Assembly (NCBI RefSeq): GCF_017875465.1
Contig: NZ_JAGGMQ010000001.1
Location: 2,294,001-2,358,000 of the forward strand
DNA from: Winslowiella toletana
GTDB lineage: Bacteria > Pseudomonadota > Gammaproteobacteria > Enterobacterales > Enterobacteriaceae
Length of the DNA: 64,000 bases
Reading direction: 5' to 3'
Under the pieces are notes generated by a model. That model made no database searches. It was not told the DNA's origin and saw nothing but the letters and a program-made list of their open reading frames with translations. Made by a program: the position numbers and the translations under genes. Of the stretch, positions 17,953 through 27,855 are shown piece after piece. Every line of letters begins with the position of its first letter. Position 1 is the stretch's first letter.

Positions 17953-18777
17953 TTATCTCACTCTTTGTGGATGTGTATAGATGGTTGCCCGCCCTGGTTT
18001 ACTAAATCCGATCAACGTCAAATTACTGCGTTCAGCAACATCGACCGCCAGTTTAGTGGCTGCCGAAACGGCAAACAGAATCTCCACGCCGCACATCGCC
18101 GATTTCTGCACCATCTCATAGCTGGCGCGGCTGGAGACCAGCACAGCCCCCTGCGTCCACTGCTGCTGGCTGCGATAACCGAGCAACTTATCCAGTGCCA
18201 CGTGGCGGCCAACATCTTCACAGCCGCCGCTCAGCTGCCCGTCAGGCTGCACCCATGCTGCGGCGTGGGTACAACCGGTGTAATCGCCAAGCGGCTGATA
18301 CTGACGCAGCTGAGCGAGAGCCTGATCGAGATGGCTCAGGTCAAACGTCTGGGTAAACGGCAGTGGCTGTAGCGGCTTGCCGATCTCCGCCAGTTGCTCG
18401 ACGCCGCAGACGCCACAGCCGGTGCGGCCAGCCATCGCCCGTCGTTGCGATTTCAGCGCCATAAAGCGACGGCTGGACAGCTCAACCTGCACTTCGATAC
18501 CGTTGCAGCCCGTGACGATATCGATGCCAAAAATATCCTGCGACGCGGCAATAATTCCTTCCGACAGCGAAAACCCAATGGCAAAAGCCTCCAGATCTTT
18601 CGGTGAGGCCATCATCACCACATGAGAAATGCCGTTATACACCAGCGCCACCGGCACCTCTTCGGCCAGCCAGTCAGACTGCGACTGCTGTAGATCCTCT
18701 TTTTGCCAGACCTGAACCGCACGCATACCCGCAGGGTACGGTGAATTACCGGCCGGTTCCGGCGTTCTGTTTTTCAC
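17953..18777 (-). CDS. fdhD: Formate dehydrogenase accessory sulfurtransferase FdhD
   Basis: Transfers sulfur from IscS to the molybdenum cofactor of formate dehydrogenases. The GTG at 18777 is taken as start (274 residues; E. coli 277) because AGGTGG lies seven bases upstream; the frame is open for another 83 codons, but those are not conserved. The sulfur-relay motif GRTGCGVCG with both cysteines is intact, as are [32 protein letters not shown] and [19 protein letters not shown]. It is divergent from fdhE. The structural fdo genes that lie between the two in E. coli are absent here. Confidence 0.96.
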   Translation of the reverse strand: MKNRTPEPAGNSPYPAGMRAVQVWQKEDLQQSQSDWLAEEVPVALVYNGISHVVMMASPKDLEAFAIGFSLSEGIIAASQDIFGIDIVTGCNGIEVQVELSSRRFMALKSQRRAMAGRTGCGVCGVEQLAEIGKPLQPLPFTQTFDLSHLDQALAQLRQYQPLGDYTGCTHAAAWVQPDGQLSGGCEDVGRHVALDKLLGYRSQQQWTQGAVLVSSRASYEMVQKSAMCGVEILFAVSAATKLAVDVAERSNLTLIGFSKPGRATIYTHPQRVR

Positions 18778-18999
18778 GTTAAAGCCACCTGTATTGCTAT
18801 CGTCGCAAGATGCGTTAATTCTGAACCTGTCGCCGCGCAGGCGCAAAGCCTGATCGCCAAAAGATCGTCCGGCCACTGGCTGACAGGCTGCTTTTAGCGA
18901 TGTAAAATCGCGCATTGCTATAATTTTGAGCAGAAGTGTCCCGCCCGGGCTGCTATCATCAGCGCAAGAGCCGCCCAAAATAACAGGAAAAAGTCCCTG

Positions 19000-19917
19000 A
19001 TGAGCATTCGCATAATCCCGCAGCAACCGCTGGAAGCAAGCGATACACCCGCGACGGAACGCATTCCTCCCCTGCTTTTTCCCCGACTGAAGAAGCTGTA
19101 TCAGCGCCGCGCCGCGCGACTGCGCGATTTAGCGGCGAAAAATCCTTTGGGCGACTATTTACGCTTTGCCGCGGTGATTGCCGAAGCGCAGGAGATTGTG
19201 CTGTACGATCATCCGCTGCAAATGGACCTGCATGCCCGGCTGATGGCGACCGCCGCCAGCGGTAAACCACCGCTCGATATCCAGACCCTGCCACGCGACG
19301 CCCACTGGCAACGGTTATTGCACTCCCTGATTGCCGAAATGAAGCCGGAAATGAGCGGTCAGGCGCTGGCGGTACTGGAAAATCTGGAAAAAGCCTCCTC
19401 GCAGGAACTGGAAGCGATGGCCAGTGCGATGTTCAACAACGACTTTGCGCAGGTCAGCAGCGATAAGTCGCCCTTTATCTGGGCGGCGCTGTCGCTCTAC
19501 TGGGCGCAGATGGCCGAGTTAATCCCCGGTAAAGCGCGGGTTGAAGCGGGCAATCAGCGCCAGTTTTGCCCGGTGTGCGGCAGCGTTCCGGTCAGTAGCG
19601 TGGTGCATATGGGTAGCGAAGATGACGAACTGCGCTATCTTCACTGTAATCTGTGTGAAAGTGAGTGGCATGTGGCCGCGACCACCTGCAGCAACTGCGA
19701 GCAGACCCGCGAGCTGCATTACTGGTCACTGGATAGCATCGTCAAAGCGGAAAGTTGCGGTGATTGCGGCACCTATCTGAAGCTGCTGTATCAGGAAAAA
19801 GATCCGGCGCTGGAGCCGGTGGCGGACGATCTCGCCACCCTGGTGCTGGATGCGCGCATGGAGCAGGAAGGCTTTGCCCGCAGCAGTCTTAATCCCTTTC
19901 TTTTCCCGGGTGAATAA
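19000..19917 (+). CDS. fdhE: Formate dehydrogenase accessory protein FdhE
   Basis: A 305-residue cytoplasmic maturation factor for respiratory formate dehydrogenases. The C-terminal half holds the rubredoxin-like cysteine pairs typical of FdhE: FCPVCG, LHCNLCE, CSNCEQ and CGDCGTYLK. The N-terminal half matches the family helix region ([17 protein letters not shown]). The start is supported by length and an AGGA upstream, though the spacing is long. Its retention next to fdhD implies that a formate dehydrogenase is encoded elsewhere in the genome. Confidence 0.95.
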   Translation: MSIRIIPQQPLEASDTPATERIPPLLFPRLKKLYQRRAARLRDLAAKNPLGDYLRFAAVIAEAQEIVLYDHPLQMDLHARLMATAASGKPPLDIQTLPRDAHWQRLLHSLIAEMKPEMSGQALAVLENLEKASSQELEAMASAMFNNDFAQVSSDKSPFIWAALSLYWAQMAELIPGKARVEAGNQRQFCPVCGSVPVSSVVHMGSEDDELRYLHCNLCESEWHVAATTCSNCEQTRELHYWSLDSIVKAESCGDCGTYLKLLYQEKDPALEPVADDLATLVLDARMEQEGFARSSLNPFLFPGE

Positions 19918-19956
19918 ACTGCGCCGTTTATCAAGCTAAGCAATGGAGAGAGCGTA

Positions 19957-20568
19957 ATGAAACTGATCGGCAATTACACCAGCCCCTATGTGCGTAAAAT
20001 CTCGGTCATCATGCTGGAAAAAGGCATTACGTTCGAATTTGTCAATGAATCGCCGTGGCATGAAGAGAGTCATGTACCGCAATATAACCCGCTGGGTAAA
20101 GTTCCGGCGCTGGTGGTTAAGCCAGATGAGATCTGGTACGACTCGGCGATTATTGCTGAATACCTCGAACAGCTCAATGTTGCTCCGGCGCTGATCCCGC
20201 GTGAGCCGCTGGCCTCGCTGAAAGTGCGTCAGACTGAAGTGCTGGCGGATGGAGTGTGCGATGCGGCGCTGGTGATTGTGCGTCATCAGATGCTGCCAGC
20301 GGAACAGCAGTCAGAAAGCGAACTGCTGCGTCAGCGCACCAAAATTCAGCGCGGACTGGATGCGCTGGAAAAACTGGCGGCAAACGGCGAATGGCTAAAT
20401 GGTGAACAGCTGACGCTGGCGGATATCGCTACCGCCTGTACCATTGGTTATCTTAATTTCCGGCGTGTGGCGCCGAACTGGTGTGTCGAACGACCGGCGC
20501 TGGTCAGGCTGGCGGAGAAGATGTTCCAGCGCGAGAGCTTTGCGCGTACAGTGCCACCTACTGCCTGA
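19957..20568 (+). CDS. yibF: Glutathione S-transferase-like protein YibF
   Basis: A 203-residue GST-fold protein. The N-terminal thioredoxin-like domain starts [17 protein letters not shown] with the SPY-type active-site region, followed by the cis-Pro motif GKVPALVV and [10 protein letters not shown]. The helical C-terminal domain carries [19 protein letters not shown]. Length and sequence follow E. coli YibF (202 residues). The substrate is unknown. It lies 39 bases after fdhE on the same strand, and a GAGAG ribosome site precedes the ATG. Confidence 0.95.
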   Translation: MKLIGNYTSPYVRKISVIMLEKGITFEFVNESPWHEESHVPQYNPLGKVPALVVKPDEIWYDSAIIAEYLEQLNVAPALIPREPLASLKVRQTEVLADGVCDAALVIVRHQMLPAEQQSESELLRQRTKIQRGLDALEKLAANGEWLNGEQLTLADIATACTIGYLNFRRVAPNWCVERPALVRLAEKMFQRESFARTVPPTA

Positions 20569-20575
20569 TAAAGAT

Positions 20576-20637
20576 GGGCGGCGAAAACGCCACCCCTACG
20601 GAAAATTTTGATGTAGGGGCGGCGTTCTCGCCGCCCG
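20576..20637. repeat. Inverted pair of GTAG-tagged REP palindromes (BIME-like)
   Basis: Two copies of the window's GC-rich REP element lie face to face: 20576-20599 (ending CTAC, slightly degenerate) and 20613-20637 (starting GTAG, then GGGCGGCG-TTCT-CGCCGCCC). They fill the gap between the convergent ends of yibF and glyS and could work as a bidirectional transcription barrier. Confidence 0.85.
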
Positions 20638-20643
20638 CTGCCA

Positions 20644-22713
20644 TCACTGCAACAGCGAAATATCCGCAACTTGCAGGAACAACTCACGCAGTTTCGTCAG
20701 CAGCGTCAGACGGTTAACCCGCACCGCCTGGTCATCAGCGTTAACCATCACCTTATCGAAGAAGTTGTCCACCGACTCGCGCAACTGCGCCAGCTCGATT
20801 AACGCATCCTGATAACGGCCTTCGGCAAAGAACGGCTGCAGTTTACTGCTAAGCGCGGTGACAAAGGTCGCCAGCTGAATCTCTTCGTTTTCCTTCAGCA
20901 GCGAGGCCTGTACGCTGTCATTCAGGGTTTCGGTCGATTTGGCGAGGATATTGGATACGCGTTTATTGGCCGCAGCCAGCGCTGCCGCTTCCGGCAAGCT
21001 ACGGAAGTGCGAAACCGCCTTCATACGGGCATCAAAGTCCGCCGGACGGGTTGGACGACGCGCCAGCACCGCCTGCAACGTATCAATGCTGTGACCCTCT
21101 TCCTGATACCAGCTGCGGAAGCGACCAAGCATAAAGTCGATAACCTCATCGACCACTTTAGCGTTGGTCAGCTTGCTGCCATACAGGCGCACCGCTTCTT
21201 CGGTCAGGGTTTGCAGATCGAGCGCCAGATTTTTCTCGACGATAATACGCAAGACGCCCAGCGCCGCACGACGCAGTGCAAACGGGTCTTTATCGCCTTT
21301 CGGATGCTGGCCAATGCCAAAAATACCGGCCAGCGTATCCATCTTATCGGCAATCGCCAGCGCACAAGCCACCGGGTTGGACGGCAGGTCATCACCGGCA
21401 TAGCGTGGCTGATACTGCTCGTTCAGCGCCACCGCCACATCTTCCGCTTCACCATCATGGCGCGCGTAGTGCATGCCCATCACACCCTGGGTGTCGGTAA
21501 ACTCAAACACCATATTGGTCATCAGGTCGCACTTCGACAGCAGGCCAGCACGGGTGGCATGATTCACATCAGCGCCGATCTGCGCCGCAATCCAGCCAGA
21601 CAGCGCCTGGATACGGTCGGTTTTGTCGCGCAGGGTACCCAGCTGTTTCTGGAACAGCACGGTTTCCAGACGTGGCAGATGCTCTTCGAGGCGTTTTTTA
21701 CGGTCCGAGTTAAAGAAGAACTCCGCATCGGCGAGGCGTGGACGCACCACTTTCTCATTACCGGAAATAATCTGCTGCGGATCTTTCGACTCAATATTAG
21801 TGACGAAAATAAAGTGCGGCAGCAGTTTGCCGTTATCGTCGTACACCGGGAAGTACTTCTGGTCGCCCTTCATGGTGTACACCAGCGCTTCTGCCGGCAC
21901 CGCGAGGAATTTCTCTTCGAAGGTCGCGGTCAGCACCACCGGCCACTCCACCAGCGAAGTCACTTCTTCCAGCAGACTTTCGCTCAGATCGGCTTTACCG
22001 CCAATCTTACGCGCTGCAGCTTCCGCATCGGCTTTGATCAGCGTTTTACGCGTTTCGTAGTCAGCGACCACTTTACCGCGCTCCAGCAGAATTTGCGGAT
22101 ACTGGTCAGCATTGTCGATAGTGAACTCTGGCTCGCCCATAAAGCGATGGCCACGAATAATGCGCGCAGAATCAACGCCGAGAATGGTGGCCGGGATCGA
22201 CTCATCGCCCAGCAGCAGGGTCACGGTATGCACCGGACGCACAAACTGCGTCTCTTTATCGCCCCAACGCATCAGCTTAGGGATCGGCAGTTTCGTCAGC
22301 GCAGTCGCCACCATCGCCGGCAGCAGCGTCTGCGCGCTTTCGCCTTTGCTCAGAGCGCGATACAGCAGCCATTCGCCTTTGTCGGTGCTCAGACGCTCAG
22401 CCTGATCAACGGTAATCCCGCAACCGCGTGCCCAGCCTTCGGCGGCTTTGGTCGCGACGCCACTGGCATCAAAGGCGGCGGCAATCGCCGGGCCACGTTT
22501 TTCAACTTCACGATCCGGCTGTGAGGCGCTCAGATTAGCGACTTTCAGCGCCAGACGACGCGGCGCGGCAAACCAGCTGACTTCACCGTGCGCCAGGTCG
22601 GCAGCATCCAGTTCAGCCGTAAAGTGGGCGGCAAACGATTCCGCCAGGCTACGCAGCGCCTTTGGTGGCAGCTCTTCGGTGCCGATCTCCACCAGAAATG
22701 TTTTTTCAGTCAT
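20644..22713 (-). CDS. glyS: Glycine--tRNA ligase beta subunit
   Basis: Beta subunit of the bacterial alpha2-beta2 glycyl-tRNA synthetase, involved in tRNA recognition. It has 689 residues, the same as E. coli GlyS. It starts [28 protein letters not shown] and contains the conserved [32 protein letters not shown] and HD-like [28 protein letters not shown] regions; the C-terminal anticodon-binding part is complete. It is translated from the same message as glyQ, nine bases downstream of it. Confidence 0.98.
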   Translation of the reverse strand: MTEKTFLVEIGTEELPPKALRSLAESFAAHFTAELDAADLAHGEVSWFAAPRRLALKVANLSASQPDREVEKRGPAIAAAFDASGVATKAAEGWARGCGITVDQAERLSTDKGEWLLYRALSKGESAQTLLPAMVATALTKLPIPKLMRWGDKETQFVRPVHTVTLLLGDESIPATILGVDSARIIRGHRFMGEPEFTIDNADQYPQILLERGKVVADYETRKTLIKADAEAAARKIGGKADLSESLLEEVTSLVEWPVVLTATFEEKFLAVPAEALVYTMKGDQKYFPVYDDNGKLLPHFIFVTNIESKDPQQIISGNEKVVRPRLADAEFFFNSDRKKRLEEHLPRLETVLFQKQLGTLRDKTDRIQALSGWIAAQIGADVNHATRAGLLSKCDLMTNMVFEFTDTQGVMGMHYARHDGEAEDVAVALNEQYQPRYAGDDLPSNPVACALAIADKMDTLAGIFGIGQHPKGDKDPFALRRAALGVLRIIVEKNLALDLQTLTEEAVRLYGSKLTNAKVVDEVIDFMLGRFRSWYQEEGHSIDTLQAVLARRPTRPADFDARMKAVSHFRSLPEAAALAAANKRVSNILAKSTETLNDSVQASLLKENEEIQLATFVTALSSKLQPFFAEGRYQDALIELAQLRESVDNFFDKVMVNADDQAVRVNRLTLLTKLRELFLQVADISLLQ

Positions 22714-22722
22714 GGCGGCCTC

Positions 22723-23634
22723 TTATTTTTTTCTGTTCAACATCGGGAAGCCCAGCGCCTCACGCGACGCATAATAAGCTTCCGCCACGGCTTTGGTCAG
22801 GGTACGAATACGCAGAATATAGCGCTGACGCTCGGTCACCGAGATCGCCTTGCGCGCGTCCAGCAGGTTGAAAGTATGGCCCGCCTTCAGAATGCGTTCG
22901 TAAGCCGGCAGCGGCAGGGGTTTCTCCAGCGCCAGCAGGCTTTGCGCCTCTTTCTCGTACTGCTCGAAGCAGGTAAACAGGAAGTCGACATCCGCATATT
23001 CAAAGTTATAGGTGGATTGCTCCACTTCATTCTGATGGAACACATCACCGTAAGTGGTGGTGCCCAGCGGACCGTCGCTCCAGACCAGATCGTAAACGCT
23101 GTCCACGCCCTGGATATACATCGCCAGACGCTCCAGACCGTAGGTGATCTCACCGGTTACCGGCTTACACTCCAGTCCGCCAACCTGCTGGAAGTAGGTA
23201 AACTGCGTCACTTCCATGCCGTTCAGCCACACTTCCCAGCCGAGGCCCCAGGCACCCAGCGTCGGGTTCTCCCAGTTATCTTCGACAAAGCGAATATCGT
23301 GGATGGTGGGATCCATACCCAGCTCTTTCAGTGAACCCAGATACAGCTCCTGAATATTGTCCGGCGAAGGTTTGATGATCACCTGGAACTGGTAGTAGTG
23401 CTGTAAGCGGTTCGGGTTTTCGCCATAACGACCATCGGTAGGACGACGTGACGGCTGCACATAGGCAGCAGCGATTGGCTCCGGCCCTAAAGCACGCAGG
23501 CAAGTCATAGGATGTGAGGTGCCGGCGCCCACTTCCATGTCCAGTGGTTGAACAATGGTGCAGCCCTGGCGCGCCCAGTAATCCTGCAAGGTCAGGATCA
23601 GGCCCTGAAAGGTCTTAGTATCAAACTTTTGCAT
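22723..23634 (-). CDS. glyQ: Glycine--tRNA ligase alpha subunit
   Basis: Catalytic alpha subunit of glycyl-tRNA synthetase, charging tRNA-Gly with glycine. At 303 residues it matches E. coli GlyQ in length and almost throughout in sequence: [39 protein letters not shown], the class II motif 2 region [26 protein letters not shown], and [19 protein letters not shown]. It is first in the glyQS operon. The 225 bases to the divergent amidohydrolase gene must hold both promoters. Confidence 0.98.
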   Translation of the reverse strand: MQKFDTKTFQGLILTLQDYWARQGCTIVQPLDMEVGAGTSHPMTCLRALGPEPIAAAYVQPSRRPTDGRYGENPNRLQHYYQFQVIIKPSPDNIQELYLGSLKELGMDPTIHDIRFVEDNWENPTLGAWGLGWEVWLNGMEVTQFTYFQQVGGLECKPVTGEITYGLERLAMYIQGVDSVYDLVWSDGPLGTTTYGDVFHQNEVEQSTYNFEYADVDFLFTCFEQYEKEAQSLLALEKPLPLPAYERILKAGHTFNLLDARKAISVTERQRYILRIRTLTKAVAEAYYASREALGFPMLNRKK

Positions 23635-23859
23635 GATGAATTCGCACGCGATACGGTGGATGAAAAAAGTGTGCGCCAGTATACCCTTTGACCGGGTTGA
23701 TTACCAAAAGGGTAATAGTCAGCCGACACTTTCTTCTGCTTTGTCCTGCTGCGCAGTGAAATCAGTATTACACCGGATGCCCGGCGCGCTGAGCGAATGA
23801 TAGATCTCGCTCAAGGCTAACCAATACGGGTTATGCCAGCTGGCACAGGAGAAGAAGTG

Positions 23860-25236
23860 ATGAACACATTGATTGTAAACGGTTTAGTCGTTACTCCTGG
23901 CGGTGACATTGACGCCGGGTTACTGATTGAGCACGGTAAAATCGCCGCTATTCTGGCGCACGGTAGCCCGTTGCCGCAGGCTGATGAGATTATCGACGCC
24001 AGTGGACTGGTGGTGATGCCCGGCACCATTGATGTCCATACCCATTTCACCGCTGCCCATGATTTCCCGGAGCAGGAGCTGCGCGAAGGCACCCGGGGCG
24101 CCGCCGCCCATGGTGTCACCACCATTATCGAGATGCCGCACTCGCTGCCACCGGCTACTACCCTCGACAGTTTTATCGCCAAACGCGAGATACTGGCGCG
24201 CAGCTGCGTGGTGGATTACGCGCTCTGGGCGGGCCTCGACGGCAAAAACCTGCCACAGCTGGCGAAAATACAACAGGCAGGCGCCATCGCCTTTAAAGCG
24301 TTTTTGTGCAGCGATTCACCGGATGGCGCGGCCGGTGATGAAAAGGGGCTGCCAAGGTTAAATGATGACAATCTGCTGCGCGCCATGCGTGAGCTGGCCA
24401 GTTTTAATGGCCTGATCGGCGTGCATGCCGAGAACCATGACATTCTGACCGGCGCCGCCAGCGAACTGCGCGCCGCCCGGCGCAACCACAACCGTGCTTG
24501 CGCGCTGGCCAGTCCGGAGATTGCCGAGACCGAAGCCGTCGGCCGCGTACTACACTTCGCCAGACAGACCGGCGTGCGGACGCATATTGTCCATGTCAGT
24601 TCAGCGCAGGCGGTGCGGATGATTACGGCGGCAAAATCAGCCGTACGGGTCAGCTGCGAAACCTGTCCGCACTATCTGCTGCTCGACGAAGACGATCTGG
24701 TGCGCATCGGCGCCAATGCCCGCTGTAGCCCGCCGATCCGCCCGCGCCCGGTGGTCAACGCGTTGTGGCAGCTGGTGCACAGTGGTGAAATTGATCTGCT
24801 GGCCTCCGACCACTATCCCTGTACGCCAGAGCAAAAACAGCTGGGGCAAAATGGCATCTGGGATGCGGTCAAAGGGCTGACGGGGGTGGAAACCCTCGGG
24901 CCGCTATTTTTTAGTGAAGGCCATATCAGGCGCGCCCTGTCACTGCGCGAGGTGGCGCGAATGACCGCCAGCGGTCCGGCGCAAGTCTTTCATCTCTGGC
25001 CGCGCAAAGGGGCCATCGCTCTGGGGGCTGATGCCGATTTGGCGCTGTACGACCCGCATGAAATCTGGACGGTCAGCGGAGAAAAATTTCACGGGCTGGG
25101 TAAGTGGAGTGCTTTTGACGGCATGAAATGCCGCGGAAAAGTGGTGCGCACCCTGATCCGCGGCATTAGCGTATTTCGTGACGGCGCAATACAGGTTGCG
25201 CCGGGATTTGGTCAGTTCCTGACGCGCACCTTTTAA
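23860..25236 (+). CDS. Allantoinase/hydantoinase-family amidohydrolase, copy 1
   Basis: A 458-residue cyclic amidohydrolase that opens ureide or imide rings. All expected metal ligands are visible: HTHF (H-x-H), the carbamylated Lys in AFKAFLCS, His in GVHAENHD, His in THIVHVSSAQ, and Asp in LLASDHYPCTPEQK. The order and spacing follow allantoinase (AllB). ATG 23860 was chosen (GGAG eight bases upstream; MNTLIVNGLVV aligns with copy 2). It is nearly the same as the protein encoded at 31380-32756, with the same length. It precedes the main operon by 250 bases and is probably its own unit with shared control. Allantoin itself is only one possible substrate. Confidence 0.85.
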   Translation: MNTLIVNGLVVTPGGDIDAGLLIEHGKIAAILAHGSPLPQADEIIDASGLVVMPGTIDVHTHFTAAHDFPEQELREGTRGAAAHGVTTIIEMPHSLPPATTLDSFIAKREILARSCVVDYALWAGLDGKNLPQLAKIQQAGAIAFKAFLCSDSPDGAAGDEKGLPRLNDDNLLRAMRELASFNGLIGVHAENHDILTGAASELRAARRNHNRACALASPEIAETEAVGRVLHFARQTGVRTHIVHVSSAQAVRMITAAKSAVRVSCETCPHYLLLDEDDLVRIGANARCSPPIRPRPVVNALWQLVHSGEIDLLASDHYPCTPEQKQLGQNGIWDAVKGLTGVETLGPLFFSEGHIRRALSLREVARMTASGPAQVFHLWPRKGAIALGADADLALYDPHEIWTVSGEKFHGLGKWSAFDGMKCRGKVVRTLIRGISVFRDGAIQVAPGFGQFLTRTF

Positions 25237-25426
25237 GCGGTGAAGCGTTATCATTAGAAAATCGTATAGATATTGATCAGTCAGCCATTTACACCATCTG
25301 ACCCACCGGGGAATACCACTTATCCTTCTGAATTTATTAATTAAACTCTCAACCCCTGGCAGAGCCTGACCCGCTACTCTCTCCGCTCTCAGGCACAAAA
25401 CTGACCATCTGGTGAAAACGCGCTCG

Positions 25427-25455
25427 TTGACTTTCGTCTAATCGTATACGAATTT
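25427..25455 (+). promoter_or_regulatory. Candidate promoter with palindromic operator for the ureide-type operon
   Basis: A -35-like TTGACT (25427-25432) is followed by the perfect palindrome TCGTATACGA (25442-25451), overlapping the expected -10 position. Such short dyads are typical FadR/GntR operators, and a FadR-type regulator lies in the operon. A partial copy (TCGTATAGA) is at 25262-25270. The remainder of the 250-base gap shows nothing else. Confidence 0.4.
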
Positions 25456-25486
25456 ACGATCATCAACTGCTCAACGAGACGCCACC

Positions 25487-25879
25487 ATGAAACAGGCCAT
25501 TACCTACCCCGGAATGCACGCAGAAGACCGCCCGATGGGGCCAGCGCCGCTCTCATCGGCGATTCTGAGTGAGCCGATGCTGTTTATCTCCGGTCAGGTA
25601 GCCATCGATCCGTACAGCGGCGCAATTGTCGGCAACGATATTCAGGCGCAGACCCACCAGGTGCTGAAAAACGTCGGCGACCTGCTGGGCGAAGCCGGTA
25701 TGACCTTCGATAACGTGGTGCGCGTAACGATTTTCCTTACCGATCTTTCGCTGTTCGCTGAGCTGAATGCGGTATACGCCGACTATTTTGCTTTTCCGTA
25801 CCCGGCTCGCGCCACCGTCGGCATCCAGCTCAACCACCCGGATTTACTGGTTGAGATGGAAGTGACGGCGATGCGCTAA
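25487..25879 (+). CDS. RidA-family imine/enamine deaminase
   Basis: A 130-residue Rid (YjgF/YER057c) protein. The family hydrolyses reactive enamine/imine intermediates to ketones, or acts in ring-opening pathways. Seen here: FISGQVAIDPYSG, QTHQVLKNVGDLLGEAGMTFDNVVRVTIFLTDL, the substrate-binding Arg in FPYPARATVGI and the terminal VEMEVTAMR. The conserved Arg marks the active RidA-type subgroup rather than the inert ones. It is first in an operon with a dehydrogenase and an importer, so it probably deaminates a pathway intermediate rather than serving general PLP-enzyme damage control. Confidence 0.9.
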   Translation: MKQAITYPGMHAEDRPMGPAPLSSAILSEPMLFISGQVAIDPYSGAIVGNDIQAQTHQVLKNVGDLLGEAGMTFDNVVRVTIFLTDLSLFAELNAVYADYFAFPYPARATVGIQLNHPDLLVEMEVTAMR

Positions 25880-25895
25880 GCGGGAGAATCATCAG

Positions 25896-26867
25896 ATGCA
25901 TATTCATATCGAAAACGACGCCAGCGCGCCGCAGGCACTGCAACTGCCAGTGGAGCTGCTGCAACAGCGAATTGACGCCAATCCGCTGCTGCGCGGCAAA
26001 TTTACCCTGTCGGAAAACAGCGATGCCGAACGCGTAGCGGCGTTTTTACCTGCCGCAGAGATTCTGTGGGCCGGACGTAAGCTGCCGCTGTATCACTATC
26101 CGACGCCACAACTGAAGTGGGTGCAGGTGATGTCCGCAGGCGTGGAGAGCTGGCTGGAAAAATGGCCAGCGGCCATTCAGCTGGTGAATGCCTCCGGCGT
26201 CCACGGCGATAAAGGGGCCGAATTTATTCTGATGGCTGCGCTGATGTTCAATTACGGCATTCCGGGCTTTCTGCAGGACCAGGCCAGCCAGCAGTGGCGG
26301 CCGACCTTTGGCGGCTGTGCGCGCGGCAAAAAAGTGCTGCTGCTGGGCGTGGGCGGCATTGGCGCGGCGGCGGCGGCGATGCTGACGCGCCAGGGTTACG
26401 AAGTCTGTGGCGTGACGCGCAGCGGCTATAGCGAAGCCGAACTGGCGCGCTGCATCGCGATGGCGGATATCGATGCCGAACTGGCGGACACCGATGTGCT
26501 GGTCTCCACACTGCCGCTGACGGCGGAAACCGAGGGTCTGTTCAATGCCCGCCGTCTGGCGCAGCTGCCAGCGCGTGCGGGGGTGATTATCGTCGGGCGC
26601 GCCAGGGTGTTTGATTATCACGCGCTGCGCGAGATGTTAAGCCAGCAGCAGCTGGCGGGCGCGGTGCTGGATGTTTTCCCGCAGGAGCCACTGCCTGCCG
26701 GCGATCCGCTGTGGCACTGCCCGGGGCTGATTATCACGCCACATTGCAGCCTTGACGATCATGGCGCCTATCTCGAAGGCTGCCTGTCGCGCTTTATCCA
26801 GAATCTTGAACGGTATCAGGCCGGAGAGCCGCTAATAAACCGGGTTAACCCAGAAACAGGTTATTAA
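25896..26867 (+). CDS. D-2-hydroxyacid dehydrogenase (GhrA-like)
   Basis: A 323-residue NAD(P)-dependent reductase of 2-keto acids or oxidase of D-2-hydroxy acids. It has the Rossmann motif GVGGIGAAAA, catalytic Arg in IIVGRARVFD (the family normally has N-x-G/A-R-G, here slightly altered), Glu in DVFPQEPLP and His in ITPHCS. The N-terminal substrate domain starts MHIHIENDASAPQAL. It follows the RidA gene by 16 bases. It likely handles the keto or hydroxy acid made after ring opening and deamination; direction and substrate are inferred. Confidence 0.85.
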   Translation: MHIHIENDASAPQALQLPVELLQQRIDANPLLRGKFTLSENSDAERVAAFLPAAEILWAGRKLPLYHYPTPQLKWVQVMSAGVESWLEKWPAAIQLVNASGVHGDKGAEFILMAALMFNYGIPGFLQDQASQQWRPTFGGCARGKKVLLLGVGGIGAAAAAMLTRQGYEVCGVTRSGYSEAELARCIAMADIDAELADTDVLVSTLPLTAETEGLFNARRLAQLPARAGVIIVGRARVFDYHALREMLSQQQLAGAVLDVFPQEPLPAGDPLWHCPGLIITPHCSLDDHGAYLEGCLSRFIQNLERYQAGEPLINRVNPETGY

Positions 26868-26933
26868 GCCCTGTACCAACCCACAACAATCGCAGTTCAT
26901 CAATTAACTATTCACCTGCCCAGGGAAAAGATT

Positions 26934-27821
26934 ATGAAATTTGCACGCATCGCTCTGCTGGTATCCGGTCTGACCGGCTCCATGTTGTCTCTCTCCGCGC
27001 ACGCTGCCGACCCGGTAAAACCCACTGCCGCCGACTTCGCCGCGATGGCGCAGTGTAAAACCCTGCAAACCAAATATCCGTCGCTGGTCGGCAAAGATGT
27101 GGTGGTGGGTTTAGGCGGTTACACCAAAGGTTTTGAAGCACCATCCGCCGCCGATCCGACGGTGATTGAAGGACTGGATCCGTCACTGTTTGATCGCCTT
27201 GGCGGCTGTCTCGGCTTTAAACACACTTACCAGAACGGCTCATTTAACGTGCTGCTGACCTCGATCTCCAGTGGTCGCGCCGATATCGGCCCGATGCTGT
27301 ACGTCACCCCGGAACGTCTGAAACAGATTGCATTTGTTGCCTCGGTGCAGGTGCAGGACGGCTCGGTAATCGCCAAAGGCAACCCGAAGAAAATCAATAC
27401 CATTGACGATCTCTGCGGCAAGACCGTTGCCGCCGCGGCCGGCACTTACGAAGCCAGCAAACTGGTGCCGGAGCAGAGCGCCAGATGCGTAGCCGCCGGT
27501 AAGCCGGAAGTGAATATGCTGATGGTGCAGAACACCGATAACAGCATTCAGGCGATCAAAAGTGGTCGTGCCGATATCTATCTGACCGAAGCCGGTTCAG
27601 CGCGTGAAATCGCTAAAGCCGATCCCGCTTCTTACGCCACCGCCTTTACGGTCGATCTGCCCATTATGGTCGGCTTCCCGATTGCTAAAGATAACGCGGT
27701 GATGCGCAGTGCGGTGCTTGACGCGATGCTGGTGATTCAGCAGAGCGGCGCGCAGCAGAAACTGCTGGATTACTGGGGCCAGGGCGCCAGCGCACAGCGT
27801 ACTGCGACCGACAAAGGTTAA
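26934..27821 (+). CDS. Periplasmic solute-binding protein, family 3 (polar amino acid type)
   Basis: A 295-residue substrate-binding protein with a Sec signal peptide (about residues 1-25, ending LSAHA). Motifs of the family 3 fold are visible: DPSLFDRLGGCLGFKHTYQNGSFNVLLTSISSGRADIGP, the hinge region LCGKTVAAAAGTYEASKL, and IQAIKSGRADIYLTEAGSA. Family members bind amino acids, opines and similar polar solutes. It lies between the dehydrogenase gene and the fused permease/ATPase gene and is surely that transporter's binding protein. Confidence 0.88.
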   Translation: MKFARIALLVSGLTGSMLSLSAHAADPVKPTAADFAAMAQCKTLQTKYPSLVGKDVVVGLGGYTKGFEAPSAADPTVIEGLDPSLFDRLGGCLGFKHTYQNGSFNVLLTSISSGRADIGPMLYVTPERLKQIAFVASVQVQDGSVIAKGNPKKINTIDDLCGKTVAAAAGTYEASKLVPEQSARCVAAGKPEVNMLMVQNTDNSIQAIKSGRADIYLTEAGSAREIAKADPASYATAFTVDLPIMVGFPIAKDNAVMRSAVLDAMLVIQQSGAQQKLLDYWGQGASAQRTATDKG

Positions 27822-27855
27822 GTGTTAATAAGTCCGACATGCCGGAGAGGTTCGC

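Noticed and set aside
21007..22524. 505-codon plus-strand frame opposite glyS
   Set aside because: It is the antisense of glyS. The translated sequence is rich in His, Arg and Gln, as expected for a shadow of a GC-rich gene.
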